Shown: in pieces, positions 46,340 to 57,333 of the stretch | How the letters are laid out: every line of letters begins with the position of its first letter | Position numbering within the stretch: position 1 is the first letter of the stretch | Assembly (NCBI GenBank): GCA_001643675.2 | Contig: LSRY02000022.1 | Coordinates: forward strand, 506,001-570,000 | Origin: Monocercomonoides exilis | Lineage: Eukaryota > Preaxostyla > Oxymonadida > Polymastigidae | Length of the DNA stretch: 64,000 nucleotides | Direction of reading: 5' to 3' | The notes under the pieces: generated by a model | The model's database searches: none | Seen by the model: the letters and a program-made list of their open reading frames with translations, nothing else | What the model was told of the DNA's origin: nothing | Translations under genes and position numbers: made by a program

Positions 46340-47575
46340 AAAATGACAAAGAGGAATGAAGAATAGTTTGAAATGTCAGAAGAATCCTGAATGCGAATAC
46401 CCAACCAGTTCATCAGATCCCGCAAAAGAGTCGCTTCTGCCGAACACTCTCAAAATAAGCCAAAAAAAACTGCTTTTTCTCTCTTTCAGCCTCATGTCAA
46501 GCATTGTCGGGTTATGCATCATACAAAACGGATGGCAGAAGTCACGAATATCATCATTGAATGCAATCCAAACAGGGATAATCCCAAAACTCATGGTTCT
46601 TTCGCGAAATGAAAAGAAGGCTTCTCTTTCAATGGCATTCCTGTTCATAGTCATTCTGCATTCATTCAAATATCACCCTTAAATAAAAATAAATGATATA
46701 AAAAAAGTCAAACCATTTTTTTGGCATCGAAATATTTTCCCATCTCCAATGGATTGGTTATTATCAGCCAAGCAGTCTTTCTTGCTCTCCAAAATTTCCT
46801 CTTGCCACATAAAAAAACAGACTACTGGATAACAAATGGTTGGCAAAGAACATCATCGAAAGCAGAAAATCCTTTATGAAACCGATAATTATGCAAGTGA
46901 AAATAAATATTCACCAAATAAACTCCTTTTCAAAAACTTATTCAACGATAAATCTTTGCTGACCGCATACCAGTAGGATTCGTGTAAATGGCAATGCGTT
47001 TGTTGCTGAGGCCTTCTGAGTGCTTCGTTCAACTCGCTTCCTCCATTGTCCAATCCCCTAATTCCCTTTCCTTTTCCACAAAACAAACCTTCCCCCAAAA
47101 AATCACTCAAAACTAATCCTGTGCAAAAAAAATATGCCAAGTGCACTGCATTTCCCTGAAATGACAAAGCGGTTCAATTCAATCTTTCTAATATTCTCCT
47201 CGCTTTTTCTGCATCTTGTTTGAGTTATTTTTCATTCAAAATCTTGCAGCCGATGTCGCATCATATGATTTGCAATATATGACCAAGTTCAAATTTCATT
47301 CAATTTCCCTCGCCAATTCTCTTTTTGCAAGCAATCGATGCAAACAGCCATTCGCTCCTCCATCAGAAAGCTAAATCCCTGTTCTTCTGCAGTGCTATAA
47401 CTCACATGAGTGCATCTGTGGCTGTGTGCCTAAGCAGCTCAAACATGCTCTGGATGCTGTATATCATCAATCAAAAATCTTTATCTCAAAATTTATGGTT
47501 GTTTCCCCTTATTTATTTGTTCAAAAAGGAAATTAATTAATTCAAAGATTTGCTTGTTTTGAGGCAAAATCATTG
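46340..47575 (-). repeat. dispersed 1.2-kb repeat, copy B (inverted partner at 7800-8990)
   Basis: The minus strand aligns with the plus strand of 7800-8990 across the whole interval, with point changes and indels. Minus-strand frames include GNAVHLAYFFCTG with SELNEALRRPQQQTHCHLHE (47167-46889) and CRMTMNRNAIEREAFFSFRE (46669-46376). Both are fragments of an older gene that is broken differently in the two copies. Function unknown. Confidence 0.7.
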
Positions 47576-47784
47576 ATGGAATACGAAGATGTATAGATTT
47601 ATTTGATAATATAAATTTTTGGTTTGGAGTTTTTAATTCTTTTAATTTGAACAAAACACGAATATTTTGAAAACGAATTTATACGTTGTTTTGAAAACAT
47701 TTTACGATTTCACAGTCAACTTCAAAAAGCCAAATATATCGTGGTTTGCAAAGTGTTATAAGAAATGAATGGTTGAGTTAACAA

Positions 47785-49153
47785 ATGTATATTTTTTTCT
47801 TTTTTGATTTTTCAATTTTTTTTAAAGAGAAACTTTCACAGTTGGAACAAATCACTGAAGCTGAACAGAAACAAAAAATCGAAGAAATGAATGAAATGAT
47901 CGATGGAATGAATGAAGAAGAATTCGAATCAGTTTTCACAGAAGAAACATTCAACAAAATAGAAAAAATGATTGAAGAAAAGAAAATGTCAATGGAAAAT
48001 GCATTGTTGTTATTGAAGCGCATTGAATATTATAAAGATCTTTTGGAGTGGCAGAGTTGTGGCTTTGAAAGTTCTTTGCTATACGGAAGATTCAAGAAAA
48101 TGCCTTTTGATGAAGAAAAGATGAAAAAAGAGAAATGAATGAAAAGTTTCTTATTGAACTTTGCGGATGTTTTCTTTCGTTGTATTACGAATTCACGGAC
48201 ATTCCAGAAGAAGTAACTGATATTTGTGGGGTAAATCTTTGAAAATTAAACTGAGGAAAGAGGAAAACGAGGAAACACAAAAAGAAGTGGAAATGGCTTT
48301 GCTGGCATTGAATTGCTTTGGTAAATTTACTGTTTGATCATTTCTATTACATTTTAGACATTTTTGCTTTTTTTTCAAAATTTTTGAAGAGTTTGTCAAA
48401 AAAGAGATTTTCTTCAATGAAATCAAAGAGATAATCAAGCATCATCAGGAACATCACAATCTGACACGACTTGCTTATCAATCTGCTTGGGGATTTTTAA
48501 TGAACCGATTTTTCAAAGACGAAGACTTGGAAATAGTTATTGCGAATGAGCTGCATTTTGGAAGAGAAGCAGCAAGAGAACTGGAAGATCTATCAAAGTG
48601 TATTGAATGGAAGAGAAAAGAAGATGAAAGAGAAAAAAAAACAGAAGAAGAGCTTCTATTAGAGAGATGGCTGGATATGCTGTGTGAATTTCTGGACTTG
48701 TGTGAATCGAGAATCGAAGGATTTGTTGGTGTTCTTGAAAGCATTTTTCAGATATTTCGAGCGGCAAAGGTGAATAACAGAGATATTAGCGAATTGTGCA
48801 TATATCTATTCAAAGCAGTTGCAGAAAACAGAGCCGTGAAGATTGATGACTTGCTGAAGAGTGGAGTGGCTGACGAGTTTATGGAGAAACTTCAACAATC
48901 AACACGAGATAACATAATAACATATAGAAGCTTGAAATTTTTTGAATCTCTTTCAACAAGATTAAAAGAAGAAAAGAAAGATAAAATGGAAGAAGTGGAA
49001 AGAAAGGCAGCCAAAAGGAAAGCATTTGAAAAGATGGAGGAAGAAGGATACGAAGATATCATCATTGGCTTTCATGAAAATTTTGATTTTCTAAACAAAA
49101 AATATTGTATTTATTTATCTTTGAATATTTCTGATTATTTTGTGTATGTTTGA
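47785..49153 (+). pseudogene. helical-family gene (EEMNEMIDGMN type) with two frameshifts
   Basis: The first segment reads KLSQLEQITEAEQKQKIEEM, NEMIDGMNEEEFESVFTEET, KIEKMIEEKKMSMENALLLL. A two-base gain after KKEK (48133-48138) shifts to NEKFLIELCGCFLSLYYEFT, DIPEEVTDICGVN. A one-base loss near 48237 shifts to KIKLRKEENEETQKEVEMAL. A GTAAAT...GAAG intron of about 70 nt (from 48322) leads to FVKKEIFFNEIKEIIKHHQE, then LTRLAYQSAWGFLMNRFFKD and on to LNISDYFVYV at 49153. The full-length family is about 450 residues, all-helical, probably armadillo-like. Everything is present except an intact frame, so this is a young pseudogene or a locus with sequencing errors. The 5' exon is uncertain. Confidence 0.65.
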
Positions 49154-49159
49154 AGAAAC

Positions 49160-50640
49160 GCATTGAATTTTGTAACTCGACAGTTTTATTTTATTTTATT
49201 TTTTAATCTTTTCACAAGAGAGAAAACAGACATTTGAATTATAATTTTAAAGCATTTTGTTTTTCATTCCACTTCATTTCATCAAAATGAAGAAACAAAA
49301 AATAGAAAAAAAGAAACAATTTCGATTTTCTTCCAAAAATAATCTTCTTCAAATAACTTGTCAACTCAAAAGTTGTGTGAAAAAAAATAAAAACTCTTGA
49401 AAAAGTTTGTTTATCTTCTGCAGCAACCTCATTAATGTCTTTTGAGAAGTTTTGTGTTCCACCAGCTTCTTCTCTTGTTTTTCCAAGCTTCACTTGATCT
49501 CATTGAACGAAGATGAATCAAAATCCAGTTCACAATCAGAGTATTTGAAATTTGAATGTGAAAAGAAAAGGAAATCAGACTTTCTTTTGTCAACTGGCTG
49601 GCCAATTGCTGCTTCAATTCCACAAATGTCCATCTTTCCCAAATGCCCCACCTTCTCTTTCCCTTCCCACATGCCTCACCAAACAGTCATTCAGAACATG
49701 ATATCCACACTCAAATCCAATAGAGCAAGAGAAAAGAAGACTTCGCAAAAAGAGAAGACGAAAAAATAACATTCTCTTGAGAGGTTGTTATTTTCCGTCC
49801 AAAGATTTTCATTTGTTTTTTTTTTTCCTTCATTCTTTGACAATCCAGTTTCCTCAGAATACATGATTTTTTTCTGACGCATTTCGAAAGGATGCTGTCG
49901 CTCCATCAAAAAGCTAAAGAGGAAGAAAATTCTAATTGAAATACAAATGCTTTCTATGATGATCACAAACATGATGATGAAACTGAGAAAAAAGGAGAAA
50001 GAAGAAAAGTAAAGATAAATTGCCTGTGTTGTTTTTCATGTTTGTTGAAGGGCTTTTTTGTGAAGGATTTAAAATATGTGTAATTTCTTTAATGACAACA
50101 AAAAATGAAGTGAAATGACTGTTTTCATTGTGACGTTGATGAGGAAGATGAGGAAGATGAAAATGGAAAGGAAATTGAAAATAAAATCATTATCGATTTT
50201 TGAAGCGAAAGGATAGGAAATTGTTTGCAGAAGACAAATGACTTTGAGGGAATCCATCCTCATTGATTAACTTGAATCTTTCAGATAAAAATTTCCAATT
50301 TTGTATGCTAATCGTTTTGAATTTTGTTTAAGTTTTTTGACCTTCTTCACTTGATAAAAAAATCAACATTTGATAAAAAACACAAAATGAATTCAAAATG
50401 AATTCGTTGTGGGTTTTAATTTATTTGGAAAGAGTCAATCTTTTCATTTGAAGGATTTCATAATGAGGTTTGTTTGAAATTCAAAATAAAGCTATATATT
50501 TTTTATAAATTACTCTGGAAAATCAACTTCAAATAAAAAAAATAATTCTTATTCAAAAATAAAATTCAAATGATGAATATACAAAATTATTTTTCAAAAT
50601 AAATTTCAAATTTTTAAAGACATGGATCCGAACCATTATT
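49160..50640. other. no confident gene
   Basis: Short frames on both strands at 49239-49970 are low-complexity (Phe/Lys-rich) or break quickly. 50270-50640 is AT-rich 3' flank of the next gene. Nothing recognisable. Confidence 0.4.
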
Positions 50641-50660
50641 TCACCTCAACGACACATCTC

Positions 50661-52079
50661 TTATTCATTGTTTCCGTTTTTGACATTTCTTAATTTTCTT
50701 TTCCGCACCACTACAATTACAACAACTACCACAACAACTGCAACAACAACGACCACAATTGGAACAACAATTGCGATCACTGTTCCTGCTTTTGTTTTCT
50801 TGTTGTCTTTGTTCTCTGCTTCAGGGTCTTCTTTTGGTTTTTTATTTCTCCCTTTCAAATACTTCTCGTAAACATCCACAAGTTCCGCCTCTGGATCTTG
50901 CATTCCCATAATCCATCCTGATTTTGATTCGTCGTAATCATTTGCAAACTCAAAAGAGTCTTCCTGTTCGCAGAATTTTTCAAAGTCTGTTGAGAAAATG
51001 ACTAATGATCTTGTTACAGATTCTACAATATTTGAACTGTCAATATCCAGATTATTTTCTGCTGGAAGTTGAAGATTTGGTACTGCCTTTTCCAATCTGA
51101 AATATATAGCTCCTGAAGCTCCTTTTTGTGTTACGCATGATTTAAATGTGCATTTGCTTGTCCTTCCCATCGACACTATTGATTCTTCTGAATAAAACCA
51201 AACTTGCAAGCCAGCCACATATCCAGACTCTGTATTAACTTCCTGAACATTCAATCCCTCAATTGTGACTTTTGAAGGTCCATCATCAGTTATTTCAACC
51301 GCTGCTCCATTTTCAACGTTTACTTTATTTATCTCGACTTTTTTCAATGAAACTTCGCTTGCTCCAGAAAAAGAAAAAGGAACTGATGAGAATGATGCTA
51401 TTTTGGTTAAATCTGTGCATGATATGTTGACCATTGAAACACTTCCTACATTGACATTCACAAGGGATCTTGCATCATAACTGTTTCTTTTCGCTTCTAC
51501 AGTAATACTTCCGTAAGGCATGCCCTCGGTTCTGTCAAAACGACAATTACTAATTTTGAGGGAAACTGAATCTGAGTCAGCAAAAATCAATCGATTCCAC
51601 TTGCAATTTGATAGGGGAAATTTGAATGTCAAAAACTTGAATTCAACAGATTTTTGACAAGTGAACAAGTAATTGGCTTGAGAATTAATGCGAGTATCAA
51701 TATCCATTTGCTCGCTTCCACTTCCATCACTTTTCCATCCTTCAATGGTTATTCCATGAATCTTGTTAAGAATAATTGGATCAGCAGGAAGTGGAGGTCC
51801 GAAATAAACAACTTTAATACTGCATGCCGTATCCTCTCCGAGAACGTTATAGGCATTGTTTAATGTTCTTTTTTCCTGACCGATCTCAAGACCGCTATTA
51901 TTGTCATTTCCTGTCACTTTCACATAAACTGTTGATGTTGATGATGACGACATTTTTTGTGAATGCGTCAGAGATAACGTAAGGCAAAAAATGAAATTCA
52001 AAATCATCAAGGATGTTGTTCTTTTTTCTGTATCACTACAGATCCAAACATCCATAAAGTGAACTTTAATGAAAATCAA
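50661..52079 (-). CDS. single-pass membrane beta-helix surface protein, 472 residues at most
   Basis: Intact single exon. The likely start is the Met of MILNFIFCLTLSLTHSQ at 52007 (448 residues), which gives a clear signal peptide; the frame is open from an earlier Met at 52079. After the signal come VYVKVTGNDNNSG (a divergent VSGNDxxxG opening that lacks the CGxxxxPC cysteines), then repeated beta-strand units (FKFLTFKFPLSNCKWNRLIF, VSLKISNCRFDRTEGMPYGS, SVSMVNISCTDLTKIASFSS, KVTIEGLNVQEVNTESGYVA) typical of right-handed parallel beta-helices. A Lys/Glu-rich linker (NKKPKEDPEAENKDNKKTKA), a Val/Ile transmembrane segment at about residues 435-461 and a basic tail RKRKLRNVKNGNNE follow. It should sit in the plasma membrane with the helix outside; its ligand is unknown. 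It is shorter than most relatives. Confidence 0.8.
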   Translation of the reverse strand: MIFIKVHFMDVWICSDTEKRTTSLMILNFIFCLTLSLTHSQKMSSSSTSTVYVKVTGNDNNSGLEIGQEKRTLNNAYNVLGEDTACSIKVVYFGPPLPADPIILNKIHGITIEGWKSDGSGSEQMDIDTRINSQANYLFTCQKSVEFKFLTFKFPLSNCKWNRLIFADSDSVSLKISNCRFDRTEGMPYGSITVEAKRNSYDARSLVNVNVGSVSMVNISCTDLTKIASFSSVPFSFSGASEVSLKKVEINKVNVENGAAVEITDDGPSKVTIEGLNVQEVNTESGYVAGLQVWFYSEESIVSMGRTSKCTFKSCVTQKGASGAIYFRLEKAVPNLQLPAENNLDIDSSNIVESVTRSLVIFSTDFEKFCEQEDSFEFANDYDESKSGWIMGMQDPEAELVDVYEKYLKGRNKKPKEDPEAENKDNKKTKAGTVIAIVVPIVVVVVAVVVVVVVIVVVRKRKLRNVKNGNNE

Positions 52080-52230
52080 ACTATGGAATAAATAAAGTTG
52101 GGAATTACAAATTTCAATTGAACTTTTAATTGAATCATAATCTTTTTGTTTATAAATGTTATTTTGTGGAAATTCATTGTAAAAAAAACTGATGTGGTGT
52201 AGTCTATGAATTAAAACTATGTTAAAATAG

Positions 52231-52312
52231 TATGGTTTTTTTTTTTTTTTTGTTTGTTTGTTTTTGTTTTTGTTTTTGTTTTTGTTTTTGTTTTTGTTTT
52301 TGTTTTTCGTTT
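52231..52312. repeat. TTTTTG hexanucleotide microsatellite
   Basis: A poly-T run is followed by TTTG and then about nine TTTTTG units, upstream of the membrane beta-helix gene and 75 nt before the pogo-type element. Confidence 0.9.
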
Positions 52313-52571
52313 CAAACTTATAGTTTCATGCTTCATTTTTGCATGTAATTTATCATTAAACAATTTTTCAATATTATTTTGTATAGGGTCATCTTTTTAT
52401 TAGTACTTTTTTCTTTATTGGCACCAAAATTTTTTGAAATGAAAAAAAATTAAAAACACATCAAAATAATACAAAACTCGAATCAATTACTCTTCTAACT
52501 TTTCTTTTTCCATTTTCACGTTCAAAGGGGTCAAATTCATCACTTGTTTCATCGTCATTATTCTTAATTTT

Positions 52572-54113
52572 TCAGAATTTTCTATTCACTTTTTTCTCCA
52601 AGGGCAATTCTTCTTCTTCAATTTCATTTTCATTTTCAACATTTTCTTCAATTTCCTTTTCTTTTTCTTCAATTTTCATCTTGTGCTTTTCATTATATTC
52701 ATCCCATTCATCAATAAGCTTTTCTTTTGTTATTTCTTTTCCGAAGAAGTAGAAACAATGTGAATGAGAAGGAATGAAGTATTGAGAAGACTGAGGAAGC
52801 TTCATAAGAACCGATCCAGATCCATTGCTGAAGACTCCGCTGTTAATGAAGGCTTTTTTGATCACCGATGGGGTGAATGCTGTGTGAAGGGCTTGTGGCA
52901 ACACATCTGCAACAGCTGTTCTTTTTGAAGATGAGTATGTGGATGATGGAGAGCTGTAATTGTTTGATAGCTCTGACTTCAACACTGCAAATACGCCTCT
53001 GTCAAGCGGCTGCAAAATGTGTGCAGTGTGTGAAACGAAGGTAACAACGTCTATTTCGGCTTCCTTGAACTGTAACCATATTGTTGGATCTGCACGTAAT
53101 GAGTGCGAGTCCAGGAGAAGAAGGCAACGGTGAGATACCTTCAAGATACGTTTTCTTCTGTAAATGATAACTGGCAGTAGGACTGTTAAGGCGTATTTTT
53201 TGAATGACGTTCTGTCCATCCAGCCGTTTGTGTATGGCCAAATATCAAGCGAAGGTGTTAACAGTGTTGTCAGTTTTTTTGGAAGAGTTGCACTCGGCCA
53301 CAGCACGATAGAAGGAAGCGAGAAGCCATCAGCAGTGATTCCAGTAACGAGAGTAGCATTTGGTATCCTTTCGGCAGTCTTTTTGAACCCAGCTTGTTCA
53401 TATGCGGGATGAACAACAACACCACGTGAAGAAGTTGGAATTCGAAGCGAAGATTCGTTGACATTGAAGATTAATTCCTCTGGGTATTTGTTCTCATCGT
53501 GAAATATTTGTAATTTAGTAAACTTCAGCTTTGAGACTTTCTGGCAAGATGTTGCAAGTCTGTTGATATCAACTTACTTTGAAAATGATGACTTCAATTC
53601 AGGATGGCGCTTTATGAATGCGTGAACCGTCTTCAGAGTTACTGTCTTTTTCTTCTTTTCTTCATTTTCTCCTTCTTCTTTACTATCGTTAATTATATTT
53701 TCCATCTAAATACATATTAATATACAATTCAAATATCAATTACAAACCAGATCACGCACTTTTCGTAATGTGAGGCTTGTCCCAGATCGAGATTCTATTG
53801 TAACTTCTTCCAAGAATTGCTTTTCTTTTTCTCCGCTGATAATTGGTGGATGACCAACTTTTTCAATCGGCCTGCCGTTTTTTATTGCTTTAACAGCGTG
53901 CTCCAAAGATTTTTTGCTGATTCCTCCATATTTAACACCGCCGACCAGCCTGACAGCATTTTTATTCACAATGTGCGCAATCCTTTCTAATCTTGAACTA
54001 TATTTTCTGTAATGCAATGTAGACATTGCTTCCTTCAGCCGCTTCTCCACCGCTTCAGCTTTCTTCTTCACTAGTAATTTCATATGAATATTATGTGTAA
54101 TGATCATTAACAT
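52572..54113 (-). pseudogene. pogo-type DDE transposase, one premature stop
   Basis: Exon 1 (54113-53748) has helix-turn-helix-like SSRLERIAHIVNKNAVRL and SKKSLEHAVKAIKNGR. A 42-nt GTTTGT...TTTAG intron (53706-53747) follows. Exon 2 runs in the same frame to 52572, with a TAA at 53574-53576, giving 499 residues apart from that stop. Catalytic landmarks are FNVNES where the family has NxDE (the first Asp is Asn here), LLLDSHS (second Asp) and ILQPLDRGVFAVLK (third acidic residue). The stop is a mutation, not an intron: the other copy (55.2-56.8 kb) has VDIQRL where this one has VDINRL immediately after it. With the stop and the lost Asp the protein is inactive. The C-terminal part is Glu/Lys-rich. 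Confidence 0.75.
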
Positions 54114-54207
54114 ATTTTTTCATTTATTAATTCTCATTAATGAATTTTTAATTAATATTTAAATTTTTGAATGAATTAGAAATATTTCCAAACCTTTGTG
54201 CAGTCCA

Positions 54208-54276
54208 ATTTCTCATGAAAGCTCAATGGAAGGAATTGAACCCCCCCCATTTCCCCCCCATGAGAAATTGGATTTC
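54208..54276. repeat. short hairpin with C-rich loop
   Basis: CCAATTTCTCATG at the left pairs with CATGAGAAATTGG at the right. The loop contains two runs of seven or eight C. It lies inside the pogo-type element, upstream of the transposase. Confidence 0.7.
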
Positions 54277-54326
54277 TTTCAAAATTCAAATATCAAAATA
54301 CTTGACATTTGAATATATACCAAAAA

Positions 54327-54577
54327 TATATGTCTAAATTTTTTTGAAAAGTTCCTTTAGTTTAATTTTCTTATAAAATTAAAATTTCATATTTCAATCA
54401 ATTTTTTGTTCCTACTCAAGAAACTTCACCAAAGTGGAAACAAATCCAAAAGAATGTTATCATTACCGTTTTTGTGAAGTTTCTTGAGTAGGAACAAAAA
54501 ATTGATGAAAATATGAAATTTTTGTTATATTAGAAAATTAAACAAAAGGAACTTTTCAAAAAAATATAGACATATTT
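54327..54577. mobile_element. small foldback element nested in the pogo-type transposon
   Basis: 54327-54429 and 54474-54577 are nearly exact reverse complements of about 103 nt with a 44-nt loop; a shared core is GTTCCTACTCAAGAAACTTC and its complement. No coding capacity. It could be an inserted MITE or part of the host element's subterminal structure. Confidence 0.75.
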
Positions 54578-54662
54578 AAAAATATCACTTGTGGATCAAA
54601 TTAATTTTTATTTAAAAAAAAGTGCCAATAAAGAAAAAAGTGCCAATAAAAAGATGACACTA

Positions 54663-55214
54663 ATATTATGAGATTTTCGCAATATTATAATGAGGGAAAA
54701 AACCCGCTATATGGCATTTTCTTTCGAATTAATCAACAAATTTCATATGTGTGAAAGCTTATTGCATTGAAACTCCACAGTCAACTTCTACATGTCTAAT
54801 ATTAAGTTTTTCGAATGAAAAATTGAAAAAAACGTGAATTCAACATTCCATAAAAAACAAAATTGTGGTCAAATTTCTTCCTTTAATATGGGGCAAAATA
54901 TTCTTCTTCAGGCATTTTCATAGAAAATATTATGTGCTTTTCATTGACTTTTTGAGATCAAAAAACACATATAAATGTAACCATTTTTTGACATTCGTGA
55001 TATGACACAACACTTTATGTTTTGATTTCAATAATTCCTGTTTACGGATATGAAAATCGAATTTATTTAGAAATATGAGAAAGCGAAATAAAGTTTGAGT
55101 GAAGCATTTTTTTGTGCTTTGTGCAAAAAAAACTTTAAAGTGTGTATTTTTTCCCATTTCAATAAAAATTTATTTAAAAAAAATTAAAAGTTCATTTCTA
55201 ATATTTTTTTATGT
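54663..55214. other. AT-rich spacer between the two transposase copies, no gene seen
   Basis: Only one short minus-strand frame (55157-54930). Nothing recognisable. Confidence 0.45.
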
Positions 55215-56810
55215 ATGAGTGTTGTGTTTCAAAGAAAAGAAATTGGACTAACGAAATTGAGAGATTTGATGAAATCTTTCCAGTATCGTCAAATCAAAAA
55301 TCGATTAGTACGTATCGCCACAATCATTGCTGATGGGAAATGCCGTGTCACTGACGCTGTTAATCTGAATGAATTCTCTCGTTCATCGATAAACCAAGCC
55401 GTAAATGCTGTTGAAAAGTGTTGAATCGTGGGAAAAGTTGGTCGACCAGAGCTGTTCACCAAAGAAGACAAAGAGGTGATAACCGGAGTCATCAGAATCG
55501 AAAGAATGACAGGAGTGTGTTATTCTTTAACCAAAACAAAACAATTGGTTTGCTTTATTATTTTTTTTTATAAGTATTTATTATTAATAATAATGATAAA
55601 TGGAATCGGTGCAAACCGACAGAAAAATTCGAAGTGGAGAAGAAGAACAAGAAGTTAAAATTTCAAAATCAACTCCGTATTCGTTTGCTAAACGAAATCC
55701 AGACCTATAGACATCCATTCCTCATAACGTTGATATTCAACGATTATCGGTATCCAAAAAGCAGTCTCTTCAACCTTTCTTCTCTCTTCTTCAATCACTT
55801 TATGATTCCCACAAATACTCTCCTTCTCTCATCTTCAACACCGACGAATTCTCTTTTCGTCTCTTTGACAATACAAAACAGCTTGTCGTTCATCATTTAG
55901 ATGTTCCAGTCGGGTTTTTCAAAATACCAATCAACATGCCAAACTCCACCATTGTGGTTGCAGTTGCAGCTGATGGTTATTCTTTCCAAGCCTTGTTCTT
56001 TGGCCATCCAAAAAACTTCCACAAGAAATGAAGGCCCTGCTCAGCCCGCAGCTTCACGCCTGTGCAGATAATGAAGGATGGATGACTGATGCCTTGTTTG
56101 CTCGCTATGATGAAGCGATACTGCTGCTTGGAATTGTTCAAAGAAGAAAATTGCCAGATATGAATGAAGGCTGATGCTAACTTTTCTTGGATTCTCAAAC
56201 TTCAAGAGCACAGTCAGATCTGTGGCAAAAATTTGAAGATGAATCAATTGATGTAGTTTCATTAATTCCACACAGCACTCATCAAACACGGCCACTTGAC
56301 TGCGGAGTTTTTACTGTATTTAAAAGATGTTTCAATTCAAACTTTGTTGTTCCATCTTCTTCTTCGATCGCACTCAGACGAAAAGCAGTTACAAATGCCT
56401 TGCCACATGTTTTGCAAACTGCATTGCTTCCTTCAACAATTCATTCTGTATTTGAAAAGAGCGGTGTGTTGTCTGGGCAATCGAATTCTGTATTTGTGAA
56501 GTTACCTGACACTCCTTCTGTTCAACAGAAAAAAAAAACCTGTCGTTTCAATTTCCATGAGATAAATTTTTCCGACCAAGCATTTTTTTGATGAATGGAA
56601 AGCATACAAAAAGATAAAAGATGAAAAGAAAATTGATGATTCTGCCGAAGAAAAAATTGAAAAAGATTTGTTTTCAGAAGAGAAGTCGAAAAAAAGAAAA
56701 ATATCCAAATCCCAAATTTTAAAAGATGATGATTAAGAAGTTGATAATGAACGAAGAAATCCAAGAAAAATAATTAAAAGAGAATTTATGGATTTTATTA
56801 ACGATTGATT
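55215..56810 (+). pseudogene. second pogo-type transposase copy, heavily degraded
   Basis: The order and content parallel the copy at 52.6-54.1 kb: SVVFQRKEIGLTKLRDLMKS and FQYRQIKNRLVRIATIIADG, a stop after NAVEKC, then GKVGRPELFTKEDKEVITGV and an apparent GTTTGC donor. Next come TPYSFAKRNPDL, a TAG, SIPHNVDIQRLSVSKKQSLQ and SPSLIFNTDEFSFRLFDN (first Asp retained), further stops, LFLDSQTSRAQSDLWQKFED (second Asp) and QTRPLDCGVFTVFKRCFNSN (third). A Lys/Glu-rich C-terminal tail is visible to about 56810. There are multiple stops and frame changes. No terminal inverted repeats were found around it. It lies in opposite orientation to the first copy, about 1.1 kb away. Confidence 0.7.
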
Positions 56811-57333
56811 GTCACAATTTTTGAAAATTCTGCAAGCAATTTTTTTTAAATATTTATTTTTTTATTAAAAAATAAATATTATGTCCTGATAATTAAATCA
56901 CCCAATGCTCCTTCCTATGTTTTTTTCAGTATAAATATTTGGGTTGATTTGAACAAATACGCTTCTTTTGATATTAACATATTTCATTTATGCTTAACCC
57001 ACTTTATTTTCATTTAACCAGGATGTTTGAATTGAAGAAGAGAATTCAAATTTCATCAAATTATTAAAGAATTTTTGAATATTTTTTGACTTTTAAGATA
57101 ACGTGATTTTCTGAAAAACATCACACTGCCAATACATTTGCATGAAAACTTGAAAAAGCAATCGTGTGATTAACAAATATAGTTGATAATTTTAAAAAAA
57201 GATCACAATGAACCGTTATACATATTTCTTATTTATTAAAGCATGTAAGCTTTATTTTTTCAAAGTTGAATAAATTCCTTTTTTTTTTAGAGATTTTTTT
57301 TTAAATATTTAAGCAAAAAGGTGCATAGTTTAA
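56811..57333. other. AT-rich upstream region of the WASHC3-like gene
   Basis: AT-rich with no frames. It should contain the promoter of the following gene, but no element was recognised. Confidence 0.45.

Larger units (their letters stand above)
52386..54660 (-). mobile_element. pogo-type DNA transposon with intact TIRs
   Basis: Terminal inverted repeats of about 39 nt lie at 52386-52424 (GGGTCATCTTTTTATT) and 54622-54660 (complement starts GTGTCATCTTTTTATT), with a handful of mismatches. Both ends are flanked by TA (52384-52385 and 54661-54662). The inside carries one transposase gene on the minus strand and, between its 5' end and the right TIR, a 54327-54577 foldback. TA target and a DDE_1-type transposase place it in the pogo/Tigger group of Tc1/mariner. 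Confidence 0.8.

Noticed and set aside
53556-53576. 18-nt GTAAGT...CAG micro-intron in the pogo-type transposase
   Set aside because: It would remove the TAA, but the second copy encodes the equivalent residues (VDIQRL for VDINRL) at the same spacing. The segment is coding and the TAA is a mutation.
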